Made by a program: the position numbers and the translations under genes
Notes under the pieces: generated by a model
What the model was told of the DNA's origin: nothing
The model's database searches: none
What the model saw: only the letters and a program-made list of their open reading frames with translations
Assembly (NCBI GenBank): GCA_036763105.1
Contig: JBAIYS010000009.1
Coordinates: 62,001-126,000 of the forward strand
Reading direction: 5' to 3'
Source of the DNA: Peptococcaceae bacterium 1198_IL3148
GTDB lineage: Bacteria > Bacillota > Desulfotomaculia > Desulfotomaculales > Desulfohalotomaculaceae
Length of the DNA: 64,000 bases
Shown here: one piece after another, positions 44,705-52,900 of the stretch
Layout of the letters: each line of letters starts with the position of its first letter
Numbering within the stretch: position 1 is the stretch's first letter

Positions 44705-45463
44705 TTTTTTGCCGGTGTATATAAAGATGGCATCCCTCAAAAACTTTGCAGTGCCAGGTTGCTCTTGATCATAATAGGCGGTAAATCTTTTATCATCCAC
44801 ATACATTTGGGCCACACCGGCATGGGCTTCCTTGCTGTAGCTGGGCCAATAAAAACTTAGCCACTGGCGATGTAAATCTGCCGCCCGTTGGGCCAGTTCC
44901 CCCGCTGGGTCTCCGCTGGCAAAGGCCGCCTTTAGCGTTTCTGTAAAATGACCATTGATCCGCTGCAACTCGTTATATTGTTCCTCGGTCATGTTCATCA
45001 ACTTAGCATTGGACCGTTCAACTATCTCCTCACCATACTTTTCTCTAACTTCTTTGCCGTATTTTTTCTCGTTTTGCTCCATCATCTGTTTCTTAAAACC
45101 CGCAAATTTTTCTTGATCACTCATATTAATTCTCCCTTCTGTTGACGCAATGGTTTTATCCACGTTGGCGATTAAGGTATCCAATTGGGTTCTTTTTTCC
45201 AACAGTTTTTCCCGGTGTTCCCTCAGGGCCTTAACTTCATCAAAGGAAGGGGCGGTGATGATCTCCTTGATGCTTGCCAAGTCTAAACCCAGCTCGCGAT
45301 AAAACATTATTTGTTGCAGTCGATCAACTTCCTTTTGACCATAAATGCGATATCCCGATGAATTAATTCTTGCCGGCTTAAGAAGGTCAATTTCATCATA
45401 ATATCTTAGCGTTCTGGTGCTAACCCCTGCTAACCTGGCCAATCTTTGCACTGTGTATTCCAT
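44702..45463 (-). CDS. MerR-family regulator with TipAS-type ligand domain
   Basis: 253 residues from the ATG at 45463 (MEYTVQRLARLAG), 7 bp after GGGAGG; an upstream in-frame start at 45493 would include the promoter's -10 box. The MerR helix-turn-helix (VSTRTLRYYDEIDLLKPAR) and coiled coil cover about 1-110. The TipAS antibiotic-recognition domain covers about 125-253 (QWLSFYWPSYSKEAHAGVAQMY, FTAYYDQEQPGTAKFLRDAI). Such proteins bind thiopeptide or related drugs and switch on their own gene. The 19-bp-spacer promoter upstream supports self-activation. Confidence 0.92.
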   Translation of the reverse strand: MEYTVQRLARLAGVSTRTLRYYDEIDLLKPARINSSGYRIYGQKEVDRLQQIMFYRELGLDLASIKEIITAPSFDEVKALREHREKLLEKRTQLDTLIANVDKTIASTEGRINMSDQEKFAGFKKQMMEQNEKKYGKEVREKYGEEIVERSNAKLMNMTEEQYNELQRINGHFTETLKAAFASGDPAGELAQRAADLHRQWLSFYWPSYSKEAHAGVAQMYVDDKRFTAYYDQEQPGTAKFLRDAIFIYTGKK

Positions 45464-45484
45464 CTGCATCCCTCCCACCACTTC

Positions 45485-45515
45485 AATATACACCTTGACG
45501 TTGCGTTAATGTCAA
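45485..45515 (-). promoter_or_regulatory. MerR-type promoter with 19-bp spacer
   Basis: On the minus strand TTGACA (45515-45510), a 19-bp spacer and TATATT (45490-45485). A dyad TTGAC/GTCAA lies at the -35 end and in the spacer. Overlong 19-bp spacers are the mark of MerR-family activated promoters, so the regulator probably activates its own gene. Confidence 0.75.
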
Positions 45516-45670
45516 CAAAGTGATGTAGAGAATTATTATTTAACAACCGAAATATAAATATGCCAAACTTTAATGGCCAGTTATCGTCAACCATTAAAAG
45601 GTAACAAGTTCCAAGAACACTGAATATAATACTGAAAGATTAATATGCAAGCTGATTAAAAGAGGGGGAA

Positions 45671-46249
45671 ATGGATATGAAGCCTGCTGTTGATACACCT
45701 TATAAAATCTATGGACTAGATTTAGTGAGAAAATGTGATGACAAAGAACTGGACCCGTTCTTATCAGACAATCGACCTGTGGCCACCTTAACTTTATTTA
45801 AAGAGCTAACCGCCTACCCAAACTATGGTAACCCCAGTGGCAATGCCGACATTCTTTACACCGGCAACCGCGGCAGATGGACTTTTCGCATTCCTGGATT
45901 TTTCTTTTCACCAAATAGTTTAAGGGGTAAGTTGCGTATTCGGGCGGTGTTGGATGACCGCGCTGCCACTCCAAAATCAAAATACTCTGCCACCATCAGC
46001 ATCAATGACAAAGTGGCTCACCGTGGTAAATTAGATGATTTAGAAAACGGTAGACCCTTCGGACAACGTTTTAAGAACTGGGAAACATTGGAGTTTGATG
46101 TGCCCGATGTTGATCGCCTCAATGAAGTGGTCATTAAAAATACCTCTAACGGTTTAGAAGACGATTGGATTGGGCTAGATTGGATGGAACTGGTACTATT
46201 TCGCAATGACGATGACGATTGTGACGATCACGATAAGGATAATTGTTAA
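45671..46249 (+). CDS. Hypothetical protein, beta-sandwich-like, acidic tail
   Basis: 192 residues preceded by GAGGGGGAAATGGAT (ATG GAT ATG; either ATG is possible). There is no signal peptide or membrane segment. The sequence alternates short beta-type stretches (GRWTFRIPGFFF, GKLRIRAVLDD, YSATISINDKV, WETLEFDVPDVDRLNEVVI) and ends WIGLDWMELVLF. This order suggests a jelly-roll carbohydrate-binding-like fold. The tail NDDDDCDDHDKDNC is very acidic and could bind cations. I do not recognise the family. A terminator follows 9 bp after the stop, so it is a single-gene unit. Confidence 0.6.
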   Translation: MDMKPAVDTPYKIYGLDLVRKCDDKELDPFLSDNRPVATLTLFKELTAYPNYGNPSGNADILYTGNRGRWTFRIPGFFFSPNSLRGKLRIRAVLDDRAATPKSKYSATISINDKVAHRGKLDDLENGRPFGQRFKNWETLEFDVPDVDRLNEVVIKNTSNGLEDDWIGLDWMELVLFRNDDDDCDDHDKDNC

Positions 46250-46257
46250 GACCACAA

Positions 46258-46285
46258 GTAAGAGGTGCTACTTTGCACCTCTTAC
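46258..46285 (+). terminator. Terminator of the acidic-tail protein gene
   Basis: GTAAGAGGTGC and GCACCTCTTAC form a perfect 11-bp stem with a 6-base loop. Strong hairpin, but only a modest T content after it. Confidence 0.7.
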
Positions 46286-46334
46286 GCATTTACAAAGGGC
46301 ATTAGATATGCAAGGCAATAAACTTCGTTTTAAC

Positions 46335-46376
46335 TTGACAAAAGGCTTTTCAGATTATACACTTATATACATAAGT
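46335..46376 (+). promoter_or_regulatory. Promoter and YtrA-type operator of the GntR-ABC operon
   Basis: TTGACA (46335-46340), 17 bp, then TACACT (46358-46363). The inverted repeat ACTTAT-ATAC-ATAAGT (46361-46376) overlaps the -10 box. GntR/YtrA-type repressors bind palindromes of this kind in front of their own operon, so self-repression is likely. Confidence 0.65.
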
Positions 46377-46414
46377 ATATAACCATATCACTGTAGTAGA
46401 CAAATAACGTTAAG

Positions 46415-46798
46415 ATGGTGATGAATTTGAGCCAACTGCTGGATAACAACAAACCAATTTACATGCAGGTGCGTGAAAAAATTGAAGATCAAATTGTCAA
46501 TAACCAATTAAAGGAGGGCGATCAAGCCCCTTCCACCAATCAACTTGTCAATTTTTATAAAATTAACCATGCCACCGTATCAAAGGGTGTAAATCAGTTG
46601 GTGGAAGAGGGAATTCTGTATAAAAAGCGTGGCCTAGGTATGTTTGTGGCCAAGGGTGCCAAGGATAAACTGATCCAGAAAAGAAAGGATGCCTTTGTAG
46701 ACCAATATATTGTTGGGCTAGTGCAAGAGGCAGATAAACTAGGTATTTCAGTAAATGAAATAGTTGAATTGATAAATAGGGTAAAGGGGTGTGAATAA
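46415..46798 (+). CDS. GntR-family regulator, YtrA type
   Basis: 127 residues. The winged helix (PIYMQVREKIEDQIVNNQ, then QAPSTNQLVNFYKINHATVSKG) is followed by only a short dimerisation tail of about 50 residues, as in the YtrA subfamily. These control ABC transporter operons, often in response to cell-wall-active drugs. The ABC genes begin 2 bp after its stop. The start may be ATG 46415 or 46421. Confidence 0.9.
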   Translation: MVMNLSQLLDNNKPIYMQVREKIEDQIVNNQLKEGDQAPSTNQLVNFYKINHATVSKGVNQLVEEGILYKKRGLGMFVAKGAKDKLIQKRKDAFVDQYIVGLVQEADKLGISVNEIVELINRVKGCE

Positions 46799-46800
46799 TA

Positions 46801-47674
46801 ATGGCCTTCGATGTTGAAATAAATAACCTTTCATTGCAGTATGGCCACCAGGAAGCTTTAAAAAATATTTCCTTTAAACTGGAAAGCGGAAAAATATATG
46901 GGTTACTAGGTAGAAATGGGGCCGGAAAGACTTCCCTCTTAATCTATAATCGCTTCCTTTCGTGAACAAACAGGCGGTACCATCAAAATTGGCGGCGAAG
47001 CCCCCTTTGAAAATGCTAAAGTCATGCCAAATGTGATTTTTGTTTACCAAAAGGATTACAAAGAGGAATCAGAAAACGTTATGTCCATGCTTAAAGATGT
47101 TGAACGGTATCGGCCGCATTTCGATATGCAATATGCAAAACAGCTAGTAAAAAAATTTAACCTGCCACCGGACAAAGCTGTCAAAAAATTATCCAAAGGT
47201 ATGCAATCTGCTCTCAATGTCACCATCGGATTAGCCAGCCGTACCCCCATCACAATCTTTGATGAGGCTTACCTGGGCATGGACGCACCAACCCGTGACA
47301 TCTTTTATCAAGAATTATTGGCAGATCACCAAAGGCATCCCAGAACGATTATTTTATCGACCCATCTGGTCTCTGAAATGGATTATTTGTTTGATGAAGT
47401 CATTATCATCGATCACGGTGTCCTGCTAGTTAAAGAAGATTACGAAACCCTTGTCACCAGAGGCGCCTCAATTACTGGATCGGTTGAAGAAGTGGATCAA
47501 TTTGTCCGGGGGATGAAACAATTAAATGTTCAGCAATTGGGAAATACCAAATCCATCATGGTTTATGGTGACTTATCTGATGAAGATAGAAAACGAGCAG
47601 CGCAAAGGGGACTGGAAATCGGCCCAATTTCCCTACAGGATTTATTTATTCATTTAACAAGGGTGGATGATTAA
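46801..47674 (+). pseudogene. ABC transporter ATPase with a one-base frameshift
   Basis: From ATG 46801 the frame gives VEINNLSLQYGHQEALKNIS and Walker A GLLGRNGAGKTSLL, then reaches a stop at 46963. Removing one A from the TTAATC at 46939-46944 joins SLLSIIASFREQTGGTIKIG and runs on to 47674. It includes the ABC signature (LSKGMQSALNVTIGLA) and Walker B (PITIFDEAYLGMD). The whole protein would have about 290 residues. A downstream ATG at 47024 or 47084 would make a piece lacking Walker A. This is either a recent frameshift or a base-calling error, since both halves look intact. Confidence 0.82.
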
Positions 47675-47676
47675 TT

Positions 47677-48468
47677 ATGAAACAAAAAACTAATTATTCT
47701 AGAATTGCCATTGATTCCTTTGTGGTGCAATCTAAATGGGCACTGACCGCTCTGGGTATTATTATTACTATTTATACCATTAGGCTGTGGGTGGCAAACA
47801 TTAGCGGCAACCAGTTGGGGGACTTTTTCACAAGTTACTATCATGCCGCAAATATTTATATGTTGGTCATCGGGATTATCACAGCCAGTGGACTAATGCC
47901 TTTTTTCATCAGCAATGGTTTTACCAGAAAAGATTTCTTTAAAGGTGGTGCACTTGCCGCCCTGGGAGTTTCTATCGCCATTGCGATTCTATTTGGTATA
48001 ATCACTGGTTTGGAACACACCCTTGGCAATGTCGTCAATCTACCCCTTGAAATAGACCAAAGCTCCGGCATTGGTTTTGCAGAAAAAGCCACCGACAATG
48101 TCCTCGCCAGTCTGATATTAATGATCATTGATGTGCCTTTTATGGCATTAAGTAGTGGCAATTGGTCATTACCGTTACTCATTTTTTGCTTAAATTTGAT
48201 TACCTATTATGTACTTGGGTGGATGATTGGTGCAGCCTTTTATCGAAATAACGGTTTAGGTATTGGAGTTATTATGCTATCTGTGGTGTTTTTAATTATT
48301 AGAGATTTATTATGGGGGCGGGAGCCAGGAGGATTATTGGCAACATTAATCCCTTTTTCCGCCATAGATTTACCACTTTTGACCTCGGTGGTGGGAACTA
48401 TCACAATAATAGGCTTAATTTTATGTATCATTCGCTTAATTACCAGTAGAATGGCCATTAAAATATAG
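47677..48468 (+). CDS. ABC transporter permease
   Basis: 263 residues with six hydrophobic segments (for example WALTALGIIITIYTIRLWV and LGIGVIMLSVVFLIIRDLLW). It lies 2 bp after the ATPase and completes the GntR-ATPase-permease set, like the YtrABC-type drug/stress export modules. The cargo is unknown. It cannot work normally if the ATPase frameshift is real. Confidence 0.85.
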   Translation: MKQKTNYSRIAIDSFVVQSKWALTALGIIITIYTIRLWVANISGNQLGDFFTSYYHAANIYMLVIGIITASGLMPFFISNGFTRKDFFKGGALAALGVSIAIAILFGIITGLEHTLGNVVNLPLEIDQSSGIGFAEKATDNVLASLILMIIDVPFMALSSGNWSLPLLIFCLNLITYYVLGWMIGAAFYRNNGLGIGVIMLSVVFLIIRDLLWGREPGGLLATLIPFSAIDLPLLTSVVGTITIIGLILCIIRLITSRMAIKI

Positions 48469-48534
48469 CATGCTGCAAAGGTATCTATGTATAAGCTAAC
48501 CCTTTAATGCCTATTAAATTAGTATTAAATTAGT

Positions 48535-48566
48535 AATGCCCCTAGGTGAATACACCCTGGGGCATT
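48535..48566. terminator. Terminator after the ABC permease
   Basis: AATGCCCC and GGGGCATT form an 8-bp stem, extended by a CTAGG/CCTGG-like pairing inside, 67 bp past the permease stop. It is followed by ATTGTG rather than a clear T-run. Confidence 0.65.
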
Positions 48567-48669
48567 ATTGTGCCATAACTCATCATCACACGATATATCA
48601 CACCAGGTTTAATAATTGTTCCACTCCTTTCTTTAAAATAGCAATAACATCGGCCCAACCATAACCCAG

Positions 48670-48927
48670 TTACTGTGGTATATCTTTACTTTTTTTAACT
48701 ACCCACAAATGATTGCAATCTTGGCAATGCCAACTGGTTTTCCGAATAAACATCATTACCACCGCTGCAACAATGGAGATCGGCACCATCGGCCATAGGG
48801 ACGGGAAAAACATACTTAGCCAGATAAAACATAAAGAACAGCCTAACAACCCCAGCACCATCATCCACTTGCTCTCCTTTTTTACATTATTGGAGCCACA
48901 GCGCGGGCAAGGGGACAATTTGTCCAT
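48670..48927 (-). CDS. Small zinc-ribbon membrane protein
   Basis: 85 residues. CPRCGSNN at the start and WHCQDCNHLW near the end supply four cysteines of a split zinc ribbon around two membrane segments (MMVLGLLGCSLCFIWLSMFF; MVPISIVAAVVMMFI). The function is unknown. A ribosome site AGGAGGGC precedes the ATG. Confidence 0.75.
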   Translation of the reverse strand: MDKLSPCPRCGSNNVKKESKWMMVLGLLGCSLCFIWLSMFFPSLWPMVPISIVAAVVMMFIRKTSWHCQDCNHLWVVKKSKDIPQ

Positions 48928-49014
48928 ACTAGCCCTCCTATCGTAACTTTTTAGTTAATTATATCACATATACCGACTGCCTTTTCATGTTGTAATATAA
49001 ATCTATTGCGTTGG

Positions 49015-49440
49015 TTAAGATTGCGATAAATCTGTAGGGGCGTACCGAATATCTGGGTTCTCTTGCAACAACAGATCGATAAACTCTTGCTGACGTACCG
49101 GTGAAATTAGCACCATGTCGTAATGCTTACCATAAATTATTTCCAGCCGATCCATTGATAAAGCCGGTGCCGATATAGGATTTTTAGTTTTATTAATCTT
49201 GCTGATCTCCTTTATGGGCACTCTTTTTTTAATTGGCCCGTATTTCACTACAATGTCACCATCAGCCACCTGGTAACCGGTGGTATACCAAAACCACAGC
49301 ATAAAAACTGCTATCGGTAGCATTATCAACAGGGCTACATACTCACCCCCCACTATTGGCGGCACAATACAAAGGATAATTGTGCCCCAAATAATTAAAG
49401 ACAGCCATAAATCCTTTTTAGATGGGAAAAACATGGGCAA
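49015..49440 (-). CDS. Membrane protein with bacterial PH-like domain
   Basis: 141 residues: two membrane segments (about 12-58) and a C-terminal PH-type domain with TTGYQVADGDIVVKYGPIKK, a feature of bPH_2/bPH_4 proteins. Such proteins are found with cell-envelope or bacteriocin-related genes. The function is unknown. It is a single gene on the minus strand. Confidence 0.75.
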   Translation of the reverse strand: MPMFFPSKKDLWLSLIIWGTIILCIVPPIVGGEYVALLIMLPIAVFMLWFWYTTGYQVADGDIVVKYGPIKKRVPIKEISKINKTKNPISAPALSMDRLEIIYGKHYDMVLISPVRQQEFIDLLLQENPDIRYAPTDLSQS

Positions 49441-49686
49441 CCTCCTGTCTCATATCGCAAAAATTCCTGGTTTTTAAGTAGGGAATAGTTAGTATTTGTC
49501 TAATATTATATAGTATTCTGCTATTAAGGCAAAAAGGTAAAAAATAGGCACTGCATAAGGGATTACTGTTGGTTTTGCCCGCACCAAACAACAAAAATTA
49601 GTAGAAATTGTGACTAAGGTAAAGGATAATACAGTGAAGGAAGTTGGATAACAAACATTACACAGCGAAGGTTGGAACAAAGAACA

Positions 49687-50466
49687 ATGAATAAACCAAG
49701 CGTAATTTTTTTTGATATAGACGGCACTCTGCTTAACCATGATAAAAAACTGCCCGCCACAACCGAAACAGCAATTTATAAACTTAAGGAGCAGGGACAT
49801 CAAGTGGCCATTGCAACGGGACGGGCCCCTTTTATGTTTGAGGATTTGCGCCAGCAATTGGCCATTAATACCTTTGTCAGTTATAACGGCCAATACGTGG
49901 TGTTAAATGGTGAAGTGGTATATAAAAATCCACTGCCAATCCCCTCCCTGGAAAAATTAACAGAAGTAGCCTTGGGCAACGGTCATCCGGTGGTCTTTAT
50001 GGATCACCAGGATATGAAAGCCAATGTTCCAGAACATACCTACATTAGGGAAAGTTTTGACACCTTAAAAATCAACCGTTTCCCCAGCTATGATCCTAAT
50101 TATTACCAAGGGCGCCCCCTATATCAAGCGCTACTCTTTTGTGCTGAGGGGGAAGAGAAACAATACCAGCGGCAATTTACCGATTTTAATTTTGTAAGAT
50201 GGCATCCGGTTTCGGTGGACATTTTGCCCAAGGGCGGTTCTAAAGCCAGAGGGATAAAAATGATTGTTGAAAAGCTAGGTTTTCCTGCAGAACGGCAATA
50301 TGCCTTTGGTGATGGGCCCAATGATTTAGAGATGCTTTCCGCTATAAAAAATAGCGTGGCCATGGGCAATGCAGATGAAAGGATAAAGTCGGTGGCAAAA
50401 TATGTAACCAAATCCGTTGAAGACAATGGAATTGTTCATGGCCTGCAAATGGTCGGTCTATTATAA
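49687..50466 (+). CDS. Cof-type HAD hydrolase
   Basis: 259 residues from the ATG at 49687 (MNKPSVIFFDIDGTLL); an in-frame TTG 15 bp upstream is less likely. Motif I FDIDGTLLN, motif II IATGRAP, and motifs III-IV KLGFPAERQYAFGDGPNDLEML are all present. The Cof-type cap follows LVSYNGQ-like FVSYNGQYVV. The family dephosphorylates sugar phosphates or other small phosphoesters. The substrate is not predictable. A REP element follows 11 bp after the stop. Confidence 0.92.
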   Translation: MNKPSVIFFDIDGTLLNHDKKLPATTETAIYKLKEQGHQVAIATGRAPFMFEDLRQQLAINTFVSYNGQYVVLNGEVVYKNPLPIPSLEKLTEVALGNGHPVVFMDHQDMKANVPEHTYIRESFDTLKINRFPSYDPNYYQGRPLYQALLFCAEGEEKQYQRQFTDFNFVRWHPVSVDILPKGGSKARGIKMIVEKLGFPAERQYAFGDGPNDLEMLSAIKNSVAMGNADERIKSVAKYVTKSVEDNGIVHGLQMVGLL

Positions 50467-50477
50467 AAGCAATTTTA

Positions 50478-50506
50478 GAAGACAAGGGGACAGGTCCCTT
50501 GTCTTC
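50478..50506. repeat. REP element 10 (single palindrome)
   Basis: GAAGACAAGGGGAC and GTCCCTTGTCTTC form one hairpin 11 bp after the HAD hydrolase stop and upstream of the SigV-type promoter. Confidence 0.85.
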
Positions 50507-50515
50507 TTCACTTTC

Positions 50516-50545
50516 TGAAACTTTTTCACCGACCCCCGGCGTCTA
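50516..50545 (+). promoter_or_regulatory. ECF-type autoregulatory promoter candidate
   Basis: TGAAAC at 50516-50521 and CGTCTA at 50540-50545, 18 bp apart. This resembles the TGAAAC...CGTC promoters of extracytoplasmic-function sigma factors such as SigV/SigM/SigW. It lies 48 bp upstream of the sigma gene, suggesting the factor drives its own operon. Confidence 0.65.
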
Positions 50546-50592
50546 AACAGTGTATAAACAAGATACGTATCTTGATCAAAGGAGCTTCGTTA

Positions 50593-51099
50593 ATGAATAT
50601 AAATAGCTTGGAGCAACAAATTGCAGATTACGTGATCAAACATAAAGAACGCCATTATCGGCTGGCCTTTAGTTATGTAAAAAATGTTGATGACGCTTTA
50701 GATATTGTGCAGGAATCCATTTATAAAGCCCTGGCGTCCAAGGATACCTTGAAGGAAACCAGCTATTTAAAAACTTGGTTTTACCGCATAATTGTCAACA
50801 CAGCTTTAGATTTTCTGCGGAAACAAAAACGGATTGGTATTATGGACGAAGATGTACTTACCAGCCTAAATGGTGGAACGGTAGATCAATATCAAGATAT
50901 TGATCTGCAAAGGGCTTTAGATGGGTTGCCTGCCCAGTATCGTATCGTTGTAATATTAAGGTACTTTGAAGATTTAAAGCTAGAAGAAATTGCCGAAATT
51001 TTAGGTGAAAATGTCAACACCATTAAAACCCGTTTGTATAGATCACTTAAAAAGTTACGCATCCAAATGAATGATGAAATTAAGGAGGATTTAGCATGA
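50593..51099 (+). CDS. sigV: ECF RNA polymerase sigma factor (SigV-like)
   Basis: 168 residues from the ATG at 50593 (MNINSLEQQI), 8 bp after AAAGGAG. Region 2 has FSYVKNVDDALDIVQESIYKAL and TWFYRIIVNTALDFLRKQ. Region 4 has LEEIAEILGENVNTIKTRLYRSLKKLR. It overlaps the RsiV-type anti-sigma gene by 4 bp. SigV answers lysozyme and envelope stress in related bacteria. Confidence 0.88.
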   Translation: MNINSLEQQIADYVIKHKERHYRLAFSYVKNVDDALDIVQESIYKALASKDTLKETSYLKTWFYRIIVNTALDFLRKQKRIGIMDEDVLTSLNGGTVDQYQDIDLQRALDGLPAQYRIVVILRYFEDLKLEEIAEILGENVNTIKTRLYRSLKKLRIQMNDEIKEDLA

Positions 51100-51989
51100 A
51101 AGATAAAAAACTAGACCAACTGAAAAAAGAGTATCAGAATATTCCCATCCCCCCCGAACTGGACTTTGTAGTTAAAAAAGCATTAAGGGATGGCGGTACT
51201 ACAAAGGGCAATCGGTTGAAAAGAATTAACAAAGTAGTTGCCTCAGTGGTGGCCTCGGTGGTACTACTGATGGCAGCAGTTAATGTTAGCCCTGCGGTGG
51301 CCACCACAGCAGCAGAAGTACCTGTTGTTGGTAGCATCATCAAGGTACTAACATTTAGAAATTACACCTTCAATGAAGACAAATTTCACGCAGATATTAA
51401 CGTGCCCAAAATAGAAGGCCTTGACAATAAAGCGTTGGAAAATAGCTTAAACGAAAAGTACCTGAAGGAAAACGAACAATTATATAAACAATTTATGACC
51501 GAGATGAAAGAGCTAAAGCAGCAGGGCGGCGGTTATTCAGCGGTGAACAGTGGATACCAAGTTAAAACCGATAATGAGCGCATCCTTTCTGTGGCGCGTT
51601 ATGTGGTGGTCACCAAGGCATCAGCAACAGAAACCGTTAAATATGACACCATAGATAAGCAAAAGCAAGTTTTAATAACTTTACCCAGCTTGTTTAAAGA
51701 CGATAGCTATATAGATATTATTAGCCAAAACATTAAGGAACAAATGCAAACACAAATGCAGACCGATGAAGGAAAAATTTACTGGATTAATGTCCCCGGT
51801 GAGGAATTGCTGGTGGAACCCTTTGAAACCATATCTCCAGAACAGAATTTCTATATCAACCCAGAGGGTAAACTGGTAGTAGCCTTTGATGAGTACCAGG
51901 TGGCTCCAGGCTATATGGGTACACCGGAATTTATCATCCCCACTGAGGTAATAGCAGATATTTTAGTTGGGGATCAGTACATTAAATAA
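51096..51989 (+). CDS. rsiV: Anti-sigma factor RsiV-like (DUF3298/DUF4163)
   Basis: 297 residues. A cytosolic N-terminal sigma-binding part (about 1-45), one membrane segment (VVASVVASVVLLMAAVNVSPA), then outer DUF4163 and DUF3298 domains with VLITLPSLFKDDSYIDIISQ and FYINPEGKLVVAFDEYQVAPG. In Bacillus RsiV the outer domain binds lysozyme and triggers its own cleavage, releasing SigV. Gene order and overlap match sigV-rsiV, but no oatA-type target gene is seen next to it. Confidence 0.9.
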   Translation: MKDKKLDQLKKEYQNIPIPPELDFVVKKALRDGGTTKGNRLKRINKVVASVVASVVLLMAAVNVSPAVATTAAEVPVVGSIIKVLTFRNYTFNEDKFHADINVPKIEGLDNKALENSLNEKYLKENEQLYKQFMTEMKELKQQGGGYSAVNSGYQVKTDNERILSVARYVVVTKASATETVKYDTIDKQKQVLITLPSLFKDDSYIDIISQNIKEQMQTQMQTDEGKIYWINVPGEELLVEPFETISPEQNFYINPEGKLVVAFDEYQVAPGYMGTPEFIIPTEVIADILVGDQYIK

Positions 51990-51993
51990 ATAA

Positions 51994-52029
51994 AAGACAA
52001 GAAGACAAGGGACCTGTCCCCTTGTCTTC
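51994..52029. repeat. REP element 11
   Basis: An extra AAGACAAG end followed by the palindrome GAAGACAAGGGAC / GTCCCCTTGTCTTC, starting 4 bp after the rsiV stop. A decayed relative (GACACAGAGACAGG) follows at about 52042. Confidence 0.83.
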
Positions 52030-52168
52030 TCTTTGTATGGGACACAGAGACAGGTTCAGTATCTCAAAAATTTAATGCACTTTAGATGGTAAATGTGTAC
52101 AATAGAAATTAACCCGTAAAAAGGATCATTGGAGCCAATAGAAAGAATAAATAATCGGAGATGATTTA

Positions 52169-52855
52169 ATGTTAGGTACAATTGTAAATACAGCAACCAT
52201 TATTATCGGAACCATTGCAGGCAGCATCGTTAAAAAAGGAATTAAGGAAGAATATCAGGGAGCACTCTTTAATGCCATGGGATTTGCCGCGCTGGCACTG
52301 GGTATTAATGCCATTGTAAACAATATGCCAGATAGCAATTATCCGGTATTGTTTATAGTCAGTCTGGCCGTTGGCAGTTTAATTGGCACCATGATAAATA
52401 TTGATAAAAAATTTCACAATTTGGTGGGAAAGTATTCCAAATCCAATCTTGGGCAAGGACTATCAACCGGGGTATTGCTTTATTGTATTGGAACCCTCTC
52501 TATATTAGGCCCAGTAATGAGTGCCCTTTATGGTGACCATACCTATTTATTTACCAATGCTACTTTAGATTTGGTGACTTCCATGGTACTGGCATCTACA
52601 TATGGAATAGGCATGATATTTGCAGCACCCATTTTATTTGTTTGGCAAGGAAGTATTTATTTGGTGGCAAGCTATTTATCGGAATCTTTCTTTTCTGGTG
52701 ATTTGATGACCGAGCTTTCTATTGTCGGTGGAGTTTTAATAGCAAGCTCTGGAATTAGCATTTTGCAAATAAAGGATTGTAAAACCATAAATATGTTGCC
52801 AGCCTTATTGGTTCCTATCTTATTTTTTGCTGCCAAGGAAATCATCGGATTTTAA
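52169..52855 (+). CDS. DUF554 family membrane protein
   Basis: 228 residues with six to seven hydrophobic segments. The start MLGTIVNTATIIIGTIAGSIVKKGI, the LYCIGTLSILGPVMSALYGD segment and the ASTYGIGMIFAAPILF segment are typical of the DUF554 (YdfK/YqgA) family. These are proposed transporters of unknown cargo. It is a single gene flanked by REP elements 11 and 12. Confidence 0.88.
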   Translation: MLGTIVNTATIIIGTIAGSIVKKGIKEEYQGALFNAMGFAALALGINAIVNNMPDSNYPVLFIVSLAVGSLIGTMINIDKKFHNLVGKYSKSNLGQGLSTGVLLYCIGTLSILGPVMSALYGDHTYLFTNATLDLVTSMVLASTYGIGMIFAAPILFVWQGSIYLVASYLSESFFSGDLMTELSIVGGVLIASSGISILQIKDCKTINMLPALLVPILFFAAKEIIGF

Positions 52856-52856
52856 A

Positions 52857-52895
52857 GAAGACACGGGACCTGTCCCCGTGTCTTCCCGTGTCTTC
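52857..52895. repeat. REP element 12
   Basis: GAAGACACGGGAC and GTCCCCGTGTCTTC plus a further CCGTGTCTTC. Relative to other copies the A-T pair of ACAAGG/CCTTGT is replaced by C-G on both sides (ACACGG/CCGTGT), which keeps the stem. It lies 1 bp after one stop and 5 bp from the convergent thiY stop. Confidence 0.85.
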
Positions 52896-52900
52896 TCTTA

